Position numbers and translations under genes: made by a program
From: Cellulomonas pakistanensis
GTDB lineage: Bacteria; Actinomycetota; Actinomycetes; Actinomycetales; Cellulomonadaceae
NCBI RefSeq assembly: GCF_016862755.1
Contig: NZ_BONO01000023.1
Coordinates: 1-64,000, forward strand
Length of the DNA: 64,000 nt
Direction: 5' to 3'
The notes under the pieces: generated by a model
Database searches by the model: none
The model's input: only the letters and a program-made list of their open reading frames with translations
Told to the model about the DNA's origin: nothing
Shown here: positions 15,447 through 22,500 of the stretch, one piece after another
Numbering within the stretch: the stretch's first letter is position 1
Layout: each line of letters begins with the position of its first letter

Positions 15447-16109
15447 ATGCACGAGCTCGCGCTCTGCTCCGTCGAGCACGACGGCGTCGCCGTCCTCAGC
15501 GGCTACGTCCGCACGTTCGAGGACGGCGTGCTCTGGGCGGGCTTCGAGGGCATCGTGCGCGGCGTGTCCGAGGGCGACGTCCTCCTGCTCCGGGTGCTCG
15601 ACGACGCGCGCGGCGAGTGCGTCTACCAGGGCGAGGTCGGGCGGATCACGGCGGACACGGTCGGGTTCGTCGGGGTGGAGCTGCTGTCGACGCTGCAGAA
15701 GCGCGCGGTCGCGCGGGTCGCGGTGCACGTCGAGGTCCAGGGGTTCGCGCGGCTCGCGGCGGTGCCGGGCGAGGACGGGGGCGCCGGCGCGGACGCCCTC
15801 GAGCCCGCCGGCCCGGCCGACGACGCCGAGGAGGTGCCGTTCGTCTTCACCGTCCTCGACGTCTCCGCGCACGGGATGCGTATGATGAGCCAGTCCGAGC
15901 TGCCTGTCGGCAGCTCGGTGAGGTTCGTCTTCCCCGAGCTGTCCGCCGCGTTCTGGCTGCAGGCGGTCGTCGTCCGTGCCCAGCCCTCGCGCTCCGGGAC
16001 GCACTACGGCTGCCGGTTCGTGGAGACCTCCGACCGGGAGACGGACGAGCTGTTCTCCTACGTCCTGCGCACGCAGGGCGCCCTGCGCCGCCAGCAGAAG
16101 CTCGCCTGA
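15447..16109 (+). CDS. PilZ-domain protein (cyclic di-GMP effector)
   Basis: 220 residues. An N-terminal domain of about 85 residues (flagellar-brake/YcgR-N-like in layout) is followed by a PilZ domain. The two c-di-GMP-binding signatures are recognisable: the Arg-rich element as KRAVAR near residue 90 and the DxSxxG element as DVSAHGMRM near 142. It should change its contacts on binding c-di-GMP. It is divergent from the GGDEF-EAL gene, so enzyme and receptor are probably tuned together. No flagellar or cellulose-synthase genes lie in the window, so the output target cannot be named. The DEAD-box helicase gene follows 77 bp downstream on the same strand. Confidence 0.82.
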   Translation: MHELALCSVEHDGVAVLSGYVRTFEDGVLWAGFEGIVRGVSEGDVLLLRVLDDARGECVYQGEVGRITADTVGFVGVELLSTLQKRAVARVAVHVEVQGFARLAAVPGEDGGAGADALEPAGPADDAEEVPFVFTVLDVSAHGMRMMSQSELPVGSSVRFVFPELSAAFWLQAVVVRAQPSRSGTHYGCRFVETSDRETDELFSYVLRTQGALRRQQKLA

Positions 16110-16186
16110 CCGAGCCGCCGGCGCCGGTCGCCGCCCCGCGCGCAGCGGCCGCGGACCCCCGACCACCGCCGGAAAGGCGCCCCTTC

Positions 16187-17842
16187 ATGCCTCGCTTCAC
16201 CGACTTCGGTGTGCCCGCCTCCCTCGCGCAGTCCCTCGCGCAGCGCGGGATCACCGACCCCTTCCCCATCCAGACGGCCACGCTGCCCGACACGCTCGCC
16301 GGGCGCGACGTGCTCGGCCGCGGCCGCACCGGCTCCGGCAAGACGCTCGCGTTCTCGCTGCCGGTCGTGACCCGCCTCGCCGACTCGAAGGCCCAGCGCG
16401 CCAAGGCCCGCCCGCGCGCGCTGATCCTCGCGCCGACCCGCGAGCTCGCCACCCAGATCCACGCCACGATCGAGCCGCTCGCGGCGACCGCCGGCCTGTC
16501 GTCGACCACCGTGTTCGGCGGCGTCGCGCAGAGCCGCCAGGTCAGCGCGCTCAACGCGGGCATCGACGTGCTCGTCGCCTGCCCCGGCCGGCTCGAGGAC
16601 CTCATCAAGCAGGGCCTGTGCTCGCTCGACGCGGTGGAGATCACCGTCCTCGACGAGGCGGACCACATGGCCGACCTCGGCTTCCTGCCCGTCGTGAAGC
16701 GGCTGCTCGACAGGACCCCGCGCGGCGGCCAGCGCCTGCTGTTCTCGGCGACGCTGGACAACGGCGTGGACACGCTGGTCAAGCGGTACCTGGACCGGCC
16801 GACGACGCACTCGGTCGACCCCGAGGTCGCGCCGGTGTCGACCATGACGCACCACGTGCTGGCGGTCGCCGACGCGGACGCGAAGAAGGAGGTCGTCCGC
16901 GAGCTCGCCTCCGGCACCGGCCGCCGCGTCCTGTTCACCCGGACCAAGCACCAGGCCAAGAAGCTCGCCAAGCAGCTCACCCAGGACGGCATCCCCGCCG
17001 TGGACCTGCAGGGCAACCTCGGGCAGGGCGCGCGCGAGCGGAACCTCGCGGCGTTCACCTCGGGCGAGGTGAAGGTCCTGGTCGCGACCGACATCGCCGC
17101 GCGCGGTATCCACGTCGACGACGTCGAGCTCGTCGTGCACGTCGACCCGCCGGCCGAGCACAAGGCGTACCTGCACCGCTCCGGCCGCACGGCCCGCGCC
17201 GGCTCCGGCGGCGACGTCGTCACCGTGCAGCTGCCGGAGCAGGCCGGCGACGTCCGCGACCTGACCCGCAAGGCGAAGATCACCGTCACGCCGCAGCGCG
17301 TCGCGCCGGGCTCGCCCGTGATCGCGGCGCTGGTCGGCGAGGTGGCGGCGCCCGTCGCGCCCGCCCCGGCCCCGGCGCCGCAGCAGCAGCGGACCGCGAA
17401 GCCGCGCACCGGCGGGGCGCAGGGCCAGCAGGGCGGCGGCGGTCGCGGCCGCCGCGGCGGCGGCACGGGCTCCCGCCCGGCCGAGGCGGGCCAGCGCCCG
17501 GCGCGGTCCGGCGCCGCCCCGGCGCGCTCCGGCTCCGCCCCCGCGGGCGGCGGCCGCCCGGCGCGCCAGGGCGGCGGGTCCTCCGCGCCCGCCCAGGGCG
17601 GCGGCCGCGGCCGGTCGGCCGGCGGGCGCTCCGTCCCCGTGCTCGGCGGCTCCATGGTCGCGTGGACCTCGGGCGGCGACGCGCCGTCCGCCTCCGTCGG
17701 CGCCCGGACCGGTGCCCCCGCGGGCGCGCGGTCCGGCGGCGCGGGCCGTCCGCGCGGCGCGGGTCAGGGCGCCGGCGGCGAGGGCCAGGGCGGCCGGCGT
17801 CGCCGGGGCGGCCGCGGTGGCCGCGGCGGCCCGCAGCAGTAG
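16187..17842 (+). CDS. DEAD-box RNA helicase with Gly/Arg-rich tail
   Basis: 551 residues. The helicase core has the Q motif (GITDPFPIQTATLP), Walker A (GRTGSGKT, about 46-53), PTRELA, DEAD at 156-159, SAT, and the C-terminal motifs VATDIAARGIHV and HRSGRTARAG. Residues from about 390 on are low-complexity Pro/Ala/Gly/Arg/Gln, rich in GGGRGRR-type blocks that usually bind RNA. It should unwind structured RNA, for example in ribosome assembly or cold response. The ATG follows GGAAAGG by nine bases. A strong hairpin terminator lies downstream. Confidence 0.93.
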   Translation: MPRFTDFGVPASLAQSLAQRGITDPFPIQTATLPDTLAGRDVLGRGRTGSGKTLAFSLPVVTRLADSKAQRAKARPRALILAPTRELATQIHATIEPLAATAGLSSTTVFGGVAQSRQVSALNAGIDVLVACPGRLEDLIKQGLCSLDAVEITVLDEADHMADLGFLPVVKRLLDRTPRGGQRLLFSATLDNGVDTLVKRYLDRPTTHSVDPEVAPVSTMTHHVLAVADADAKKEVVRELASGTGRRVLFTRTKHQAKKLAKQLTQDGIPAVDLQGNLGQGARERNLAAFTSGEVKVLVATDIAARGIHVDDVELVVHVDPPAEHKAYLHRSGRTARAGSGGDVVTVQLPEQAGDVRDLTRKAKITVTPQRVAPGSPVIAALVGEVAAPVAPAPAPAPQQQRTAKPRTGGAQGQQGGGGRGRRGGGTGSRPAEAGQRPARSGAAPARSGSAPAGGGRPARQGGGSSAPAQGGGRGRSAGGRSVPVLGGSMVAWTSGGDAPSASVGARTGAPAGARSGGAGRPRGAGQGAGGEGQGGRRRRGGRGGRGGPQQ

Positions 17843-17870
17843 CCGACGCCCCACCTGCTCGACACGCCCC

Positions 17871-17901
17871 GACCCGCGACCGGCGCCCCCGGTCGCGGGT
17901 C
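17871..17901 (+). terminator. Intrinsic-type terminator hairpin after the DEAD-box helicase gene
   Basis: A perfect 13-bp stem (17871-17883 with 17889-17901) with a 5-base loop, about 30 bp after the helicase stop. No T-run, as is usual in such GC-rich genomes. Confidence 0.7.
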
Positions 17902-18019
17902 GTCGCGCGTCCGGGCACGGTCGTGGAACACCGCGCCCCGCCTCGGTGTTCTGCCTCGCGGCGGACCAGCCCCGGCCGCACCGGGCGGGGCGTCCGCGAT
18001 GGGCGAGAGGAGTGCCGCG

Positions 18020-18430
18020 ATGGCGGACCAGAGGACCTACGAGGTCACCAAGGACGACGCGCAGTGGCGGGTCGAGCTCAACCCGGCCGAGTTCCAGGTG
18101 CTGCGCCTGGCCGGGACGGAGCGCCCGTGGACCGGCGAGCTGCTCGACGAGGACCGCGAGGGCGTCTACAGCTGTCGCGCGTGCGGGAACGAGCTGTTCC
18201 GCTCGGAGACCAAGTTCGACTCCCACTGCGGGTGGCCGAGCTTCTTCTCCCCGCTGGCCGGCGACAAGGTCGAGCTGATCGAGGACCGCAGCCTCGGCAT
18301 GGTCCGCACGGAGGTCCGGTGCGCGCGCTGCGGGTCGCACCTGGGGCACGTCTTCGACGACGCGCCGCAGACCCCGACGGGCGACAGGTTCTGCATGAAT
18401 TCCGTGAGCCTGACCTTCCAGCCGAAGTAG
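18020..18430 (+). CDS. msrB: Peptide-methionine (R)-S-oxide reductase MsrB
   Basis: 136 residues, normal length. The catalytic Cys125 is in GDRFCMNSVSL, and two zinc-binding CxxC pairs are at 52/55 and 101/104. The HCGWPSF and GHVFDD signatures of the family are present. It repairs methionine-R-sulfoxide in proteins using thioredoxin. The ATG at 18020 follows GAGAGGAG; an upstream in-frame start at 17999 is less likely. The next gene begins just after the stop, and a -10-like TAGGCT overlaps the msrB stop codon. Confidence 0.95.
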   Translation: MADQRTYEVTKDDAQWRVELNPAEFQVLRLAGTERPWTGELLDEDREGVYSCRACGNELFRSETKFDSHCGWPSFFSPLAGDKVELIEDRSLGMVRTEVRCARCGSHLGHVFDDAPQTPTGDRFCMNSVSLTFQPK

Positions 18431-18461
18431 GCTGACCCCCGTGTGGGGGAGGGGAGCGCGG

Positions 18462-19394
18462 ATGCTTCAGGGAAAGCGGTCTGATGCCGATATCCCGGAC
18501 GTGGAGCAGGCCCTGATCGTCCGCCGGTGGCGCCGTTACGGTGCCGACCGGTTGTACGTGACGGCCGAGACCGGCGCGCCCCTCGGCAGCGTCGACCTCG
18601 CCACCGGTGAGGTGGCCGTCGAGGCCGACGCTGCCGCCCTGGAGGGCGAGGGCCTCGAGCAGGCGGTGCGCGGCGCCGCGCAGGCGTACCTGCGCGCCGA
18701 CGTCCCGGAGCTGGTCGTCCCCACCGCGGACGTCGTCCCCGAGGAGCGGCCCGAGCCGGAGCCCCGCCCGCGCGGTCGGCGCGCCCGCCGCGACGTCGCC
18801 CCCGAGGCCGACCCCGTGCCCGGGACCGCGGGCGCCCCCGCCCCGCGCGGCCGGCACCGCGCCGACGACCTGGTCAGCCCGCGCGCGGACGCCGAGCCCC
18901 GCGGGCTGCGCGAGAGCCTGTGCGACCGCCTCGACCGCCTCATGCTCGAGGGCTGGCACGTGCTGCACGACGTCCCCGTCGGGCGGCAGGGCTCCGTCGT
19001 CGCGCACCTGCTCGTCGGGCCGCCCGGGGCGTTCGCCGTCGCCGAGCGCGCCGCGGCGGAGTCCGGCCCGGAGCACTTCGTGCTCGACTCCCGGCACCTG
19101 TCCGCGGACGGCCGCGGCGTCCCCGACCTGCGCGACGTCCGCCTCACCGGCGCCCGCGCGGGCTCGCTGCTGCGCGCGGCCGTCGGGTCGCCCGTCGCGG
19201 TGCGCGGCGTGCTGGTCGTGCACGGCACCGTCGAGGTCCTCGCCCCGTCGCCCTACGACGCGCTGGTGCTGGCCGACGAGGCCGTGCCGGACGCGTTCAC
19301 GTCGATGGCGGCCCGCTGGTCGCCCGGGCGGGTGGACGCGGTCGCCGCGATCGCCCGCCGGCGCAGCACCTGGGCGCTCAGCCGCGCGGTCTGA
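18462..19394 (+). CDS. Degenerate NERD (nuclease-related) domain-like protein
   Basis: About 310 residues. The N-terminal 80 residues form a small domain (VRRWRRYGADRLYVTAETG), followed by a Pro/Arg/Glu-rich linker and a C-terminal region (about 140-300) that resembles a NERD domain: WHVLHDVPVGRQGSVVAHLLVGPPGAFAVAER. In active NERD domains the expected DH and ETK-type residues would stand where this protein has AH and AER, so nuclease activity is doubtful. The start is ambiguous: ATG 18462 has GGGGAGGGGAG upstream, while GTG 18441 follows TAGGCT by seven bases, the leaderless pattern seen elsewhere in the window. It is not clearly linked in function to msrB. Family assignment is tentative. 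Confidence 0.65.
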   Translation: MLQGKRSDADIPDVEQALIVRRWRRYGADRLYVTAETGAPLGSVDLATGEVAVEADAAALEGEGLEQAVRGAAQAYLRADVPELVVPTADVVPEERPEPEPRPRGRRARRDVAPEADPVPGTAGAPAPRGRHRADDLVSPRADAEPRGLRESLCDRLDRLMLEGWHVLHDVPVGRQGSVVAHLLVGPPGAFAVAERAAAESGPEHFVLDSRHLSADGRGVPDLRDVRLTGARAGSLLRAAVGSPVAVRGVLVVHGTVEVLAPSPYDALVLADEAVPDAFTSMAARWSPGRVDAVAAIARRRSTWALSRAV

Positions 19395-19406
19395 GCGGGG
19401 TCCCGC

Positions 19407-19874
19407 TCAGGACTCCGGCTGCACCCGCGGGGGCGTGCTCGCCAGCGACGCGTTGAGCCGGTGCAGCTGGTCCGCGAGCAGCCCGCGGTCCTCCTCGGCC
19501 CACGTGCCCAGCGCCGCCCCCAGGTACGCGCGCCGCGCCACCCGGGCCGCGTCCACCCGGCGCGCGCCCTCGGCCGTCACCCGGATCAGCTGACCCCGCG
19601 AGTCGTCCGGGTCGGGCCGGCGCTCGATCAGGCCGAGCTGCTCCAGGCGGCCGAGCTGGCGCGACATCGTGCCGCGGCCGACCCCGATGTGCTCGGCGAG
19701 CTCGCTGGCGCGCACGTCGGGCTCCCGCTCGATGCGCACCAGCAGCGGGTAGGCCGAGGGCTCGAGGTCCGGGTGCACCTCGCGGGCGAGGCGCTCGGCC
19801 GAGGCGCGCGCACGACGCAGCAGCAGCCCGAGCTCGGACTCGATGCGCGCGACGGGGTCGAGGGGGGTGTCCAC
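19407..19874 (-). CDS. MarR-family transcription regulator
   Basis: 155 residues with a MarR winged helix: LEPSAYPLLVRIEREPDVRASELAEHIGVGRGTMSRQLGRLEQLGLIERRPDPDDSRGQLIRVT, where the recognition helix (GRGTMSRQLGRL) and wing (DPDDSRGQ) are clear. GTG 19874 was chosen; CACAAT six bases upstream may be a weak leaderless -10 box. It lies after the efflux-pump gene on the same strand, but a strong terminator separates them, so it is probably its own transcription unit. Target genes are unknown; the pump or the gene itself are candidates. Confidence 0.88.
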   Translation of the reverse strand: MDTPLDPVARIESELGLLLRRARASAERLAREVHPDLEPSAYPLLVRIEREPDVRASELAEHIGVGRGTMSRQLGRLEQLGLIERRPDPDDSRGQLIRVTAEGARRVDAARVARRAYLGAALGTWAEEDRGLLADQLHRLNASLASTPPRVQPES

Positions 19875-19895
19875 CGACCCATTGTGGACGAACGC

Positions 19896-19930
19896 GAGGC
19901 GCCCGGCCGTCGGTGACGGCCGGGCGCCTC
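19896..19930 (-). terminator. Strong terminator hairpin after the MFS efflux gene
   Basis: A perfect 16-bp GC stem (19896-19911 with 19915-19930) with a 3-base loop lies 36 bp after the efflux-pump stop and ends the marR-MFS operon. Confidence 0.8.
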
Positions 19931-19966
19931 GGTGTCGCGGGCCGCCCGGGGCGGCCGCGCGGGTGG

Positions 19967-21649
19967 TCAGGCCCGGTGGGCCGGGGTGGTGCCCGCGTGC
20001 TCGGCCTCGGCCTGGCGGCCGACGGCCTGCTGCGCGCCGGGGGTGCCGGCCTCGGCCACGACGGCCTGGTCGGTCTGCTCCTGGTCGAGCAGCTGCTCGA
20101 CGCCGGACCGGCGGCCGAGCGGCACCTCCTTGAGGAACAGCACGGCGATCAGCGCGACGACGCCGAGCGGGACGGCGATGAGGAACAGGTCGGCGATGCC
20201 GTGCCCGTAGGCGGACTCGACGATCGTGCGGACCGGCTCCGGCAGCGTGGAGACGTCCGGCACCGAGGTGGTGCCGCCGCCCAGCGCGGCGGGGTCGACG
20301 CCGGCGGACACCAGGCCGTCGGTGATGTAGCTCGTGATCCGGTTGCCGAGCACGGCACCCAGCGCCGAGACGCCGATCGCGCCGCCGAGCGTCCGGAAGA
20401 ACGCCACGGTCGCGGTGCCCGAGCCCGTCTCGGAGACGTCCAGGATGTTCTGGACCGCGAGCACCAGGTTCTGCATCAGCATGCCGACGCCGGCGCCCAT
20501 GACGAACATGTACAGGCCGACCAGGACGAAGCTGGTGTCGTACCGGATCGTGCCCATGAGGGCGAGGCCGCCGGTCAGCAGGACGCCGCCCGCGATCATG
20601 AAGCCCTTGTACCGCCCGTGCTTGGTGATGAGGCGCCCGGCGATCGTCGACGACAGGAACAGGCCGAGGATCATCGGGATGGTGAGCAGGCCGGACTGCG
20701 TCGGGGTCTTGCCGCGCGCGACCTGCATGTACTGGCTGAGGAACACCGAGGTGCCGAACATCGCCACGCCGACCGCGACGGACGCGATCACGGACAGGAC
20801 GACGGTGCGGTTCTTGAACAGGTGCATCGGGATGATCGGGTCCGCGACCTTGTTCTCGACGAGCACGGCGATCGCCAGCACCACGACGGCGCCGATGACC
20901 ATCGCGGCGGTCTGCCACGAGATCCAGTCGAACTTGTCGCCGGCGAAGGTCACCCAGAGCAGCAGGCTCGCGATGCCGACGGAGATCAGCGCGGCGCCCC
21001 AGTAGTCGATGCGCACGACCTTGCGGGCCATCCGCGGCAGGTGCAGCGTGCGCTGCAGCACGATGATCGCGGCCACCGCGAACGGCAGGCCGACGAAGAA
21101 GTTCCAGTGCCAGGACAGGCTGTCGGTGATGACGCCGCCGAGCAGCGGGCCGCCGACCATGCCGATGCCCATGATCCCGCCCATGAGGCCCATGTACCGG
21201 CCGCGCTCGCGCGGGCTGAGGATGTCGGCCATGAGGACCGTCGCCAGGGCGGTCAGGCCGCCGGCGCCGATGCCCTGGATCGCGCGCATGCCGATGAGGA
21301 AGCCGACGTCCTGGGAGAAGCCGGCCGCCGCGGAGGACAGCACGGAGATGATCAGCGCGATCTGGATGAGGAGCTTGCGGTTCACCAGGTCGGCGAGCTT
21401 GCCCCAGATCGGCGTGGTGATCGTGGTGGTCAGCAGGGTCGCGGTGACGACCCAGGTGTAGGACGACTGCGACCCCTTCAGGTCGCTGACGATCTTCGGC
21501 AGGGAGCTCGACACGACGCTCGTGGCCAGGATGGACACGAACATGCCGAGCAGGATGCCGGAGAGCGCCTCCATCACCTGCCGGTGGCTCATCGCGGGCG
21601 CGGGCCCGCGGTCGACGGTCGGGCTCTCGGCCCGGGTGGTGCTGCTCAT
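19967..21649 (-). CDS. MFS multidrug efflux transporter, DHA2 (EmrB/QacA) type
   Basis: 560 residues with about 14 membrane helices, the size and build of DHA2 drug:H+ antiporters. Typical stretches are SILATSVVSSSLPKIVSDL in helix 1, WGKLADLVNRK after helix 2, and GGPLLGGVITDSLSWHWNFF, the antiporter motif C region. The C-terminal 70 residues are cytoplasmic and Glu/Ala-rich. It probably exports a toxic organic compound. A MarR gene lies 133 bp upstream on the same strand with twin palindromes in its promoter, the usual layout of an inducible efflux operon. The inducer and substrate cannot be read from the sequence. Confidence 0.93.
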   Translation of the reverse strand: MSSTTRAESPTVDRGPAPAMSHRQVMEALSGILLGMFVSILATSVVSSSLPKIVSDLKGSQSSYTWVVTATLLTTTITTPIWGKLADLVNRKLLIQIALIISVLSSAAAGFSQDVGFLIGMRAIQGIGAGGLTALATVLMADILSPRERGRYMGLMGGIMGIGMVGGPLLGGVITDSLSWHWNFFVGLPFAVAAIIVLQRTLHLPRMARKVVRIDYWGAALISVGIASLLLWVTFAGDKFDWISWQTAAMVIGAVVVLAIAVLVENKVADPIIPMHLFKNRTVVLSVIASVAVGVAMFGTSVFLSQYMQVARGKTPTQSGLLTIPMILGLFLSSTIAGRLITKHGRYKGFMIAGGVLLTGGLALMGTIRYDTSFVLVGLYMFVMGAGVGMLMQNLVLAVQNILDVSETGSGTATVAFFRTLGGAIGVSALGAVLGNRITSYITDGLVSAGVDPAALGGGTTSVPDVSTLPEPVRTIVESAYGHGIADLFLIAVPLGVVALIAVLFLKEVPLGRRSGVEQLLDQEQTDQAVVAEAGTPGAQQAVGRQAEAEHAGTTPAHRA

Positions 21650-21782
21650 GGTGTGGTCTCTGCTTTCGCGCTGAGGTGCGGTGCCCGGCGCCGTCGGCGG
21701 ACGTTCGGTGGTGGTGCGGCGCGTCCTCGCCGGGACGCGTGCTGCGGGGCCGGTGCGCGTGGGGGCGCGCCGGCCGGGCCGG

Positions 21783-22292
21783 TCAGGTGGCCGTGGCGGC
21801 GAGCTCGGCGGCGCGGGGGTCGCCGGTCGTCGCGGTGCGGGGGGCGAACTGCGCCATGGTGTCGGCGATCCGCTCGAGGACGGCGGACGCCTCGGCGAGC
21901 TCGGCGGGCGTCCATGCGCTGAACGCCTCGGCCGCCCGCGCGTCCATCGCGGTCTTGGTGTCGGCCGTGAACGCCCGGCCGCGCTCGGTCAGCCGGACGG
22001 TGCGGACGCGGCGGTCGGTGCCCGGCGCGTCCGGGGTGCTGCGCTCGGCGTACCCGGACTCGACCAGCTGGCTGGCCTGCCGGCTGGCGACCGAGATGTC
22101 GACGTGCAGGTGCTGCGCCACGTCGCCGATGCCGAGCTCGCCGGCCTTGTCGAGCAGCCAGAGCAGGCTGAGGGCCGCGCGGGGGCAGTCGAGGTCGCGG
22201 GCCAGCTCGGTGCCGACCTCGCGCTGCACGCGCTGCAGGCGCGCGACGGCGTCGATCAGCACGCGGTGGGCGGGGGCGGGGGTGCCGGGCAC
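21783..22292 (-). CDS. MarR-family regulator of the adjacent efflux operon
   Basis: 169 residues with a MarR fold: PRAALSLLWLLDKAGELGIGDVAQHLHVDISVASRQASQLVESG gives the helix-turn-helix, followed by the wing DAPGTDRRVRTVRLT. GTG 22292 is selected because AAAGAGG lies eight bases upstream. It is the first gene of an operon with the EmrB/QacA-type pump. Two palindromes GTTGC-N5-GCAA(A)C sit over the predicted -35 and -10 of its promoter, so autorepression released by a small ligand is the likely mode. Confidence 0.9.
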   Translation of the reverse strand: MPGTPAPAHRVLIDAVARLQRVQREVGTELARDLDCPRAALSLLWLLDKAGELGIGDVAQHLHVDISVASRQASQLVESGYAERSTPDAPGTDRRVRTVRLTERGRAFTADTKTAMDARAAEAFSAWTPAELAEASAVLERIADTMAQFAPRTATTGDPRAAELAATAT

Positions 22293-22312
22293 AGCGGGGA
22301 CCTCTTTCGTTG

Positions 22313-22353
22313 GTTGCAGCAGGCAAACTATCACAACGGTTGCGCCGGGCAAC
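22313..22353 (-). promoter_or_regulatory. Promoter with two MarR-type palindromic operators
   Basis: Two copies of GTTGC-N5-GCAA(A)C (22313-22328 and 22339-22353), centres about 26 bp apart. On the minus strand they cover a candidate -10 (TAGTTT, 22330-22325) and -35 (TTGCCC, 22352-22347) spaced by 16 bp, ahead of the marR gene. Binding to either would block RNA polymerase. Confidence 0.65.
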
Positions 22354-22410
22354 TTGTTCCACGGGTGATGTGAGGGTCGTCACGGCGAGCGGGAGATCAG
22401 CCCCGCACGA

Positions 22411-22461
22411 GTGGAAGATCCGGCCGGACACGCGCCGGCGTGTCGGGGCCGGATCGTCCAC
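22411..22461 (-). terminator. Long hairpin terminator after the gamma-glutamyltransferase gene
   Basis: Arms 22411-22433 and 22438-22461 pair over about 22 bp with one bulge and a 4-base loop (GCCG). It lies 40 bp downstream of the gamma-glutamyltransferase stop and just upstream of the marR promoter, insulating the two units. Confidence 0.75.
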
Positions 22462-22500
22462 TCGACAGCAGGTGGCGCCGCGCGCGGCGGGTCGCCGGCG

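Noticed and set aside
17999..18019. A longer MsrB beginning at 17999
   Set aside because: The seven extra residues lack a ribosome site, and GAGAGGAG stands correctly before the ATG at 18020.
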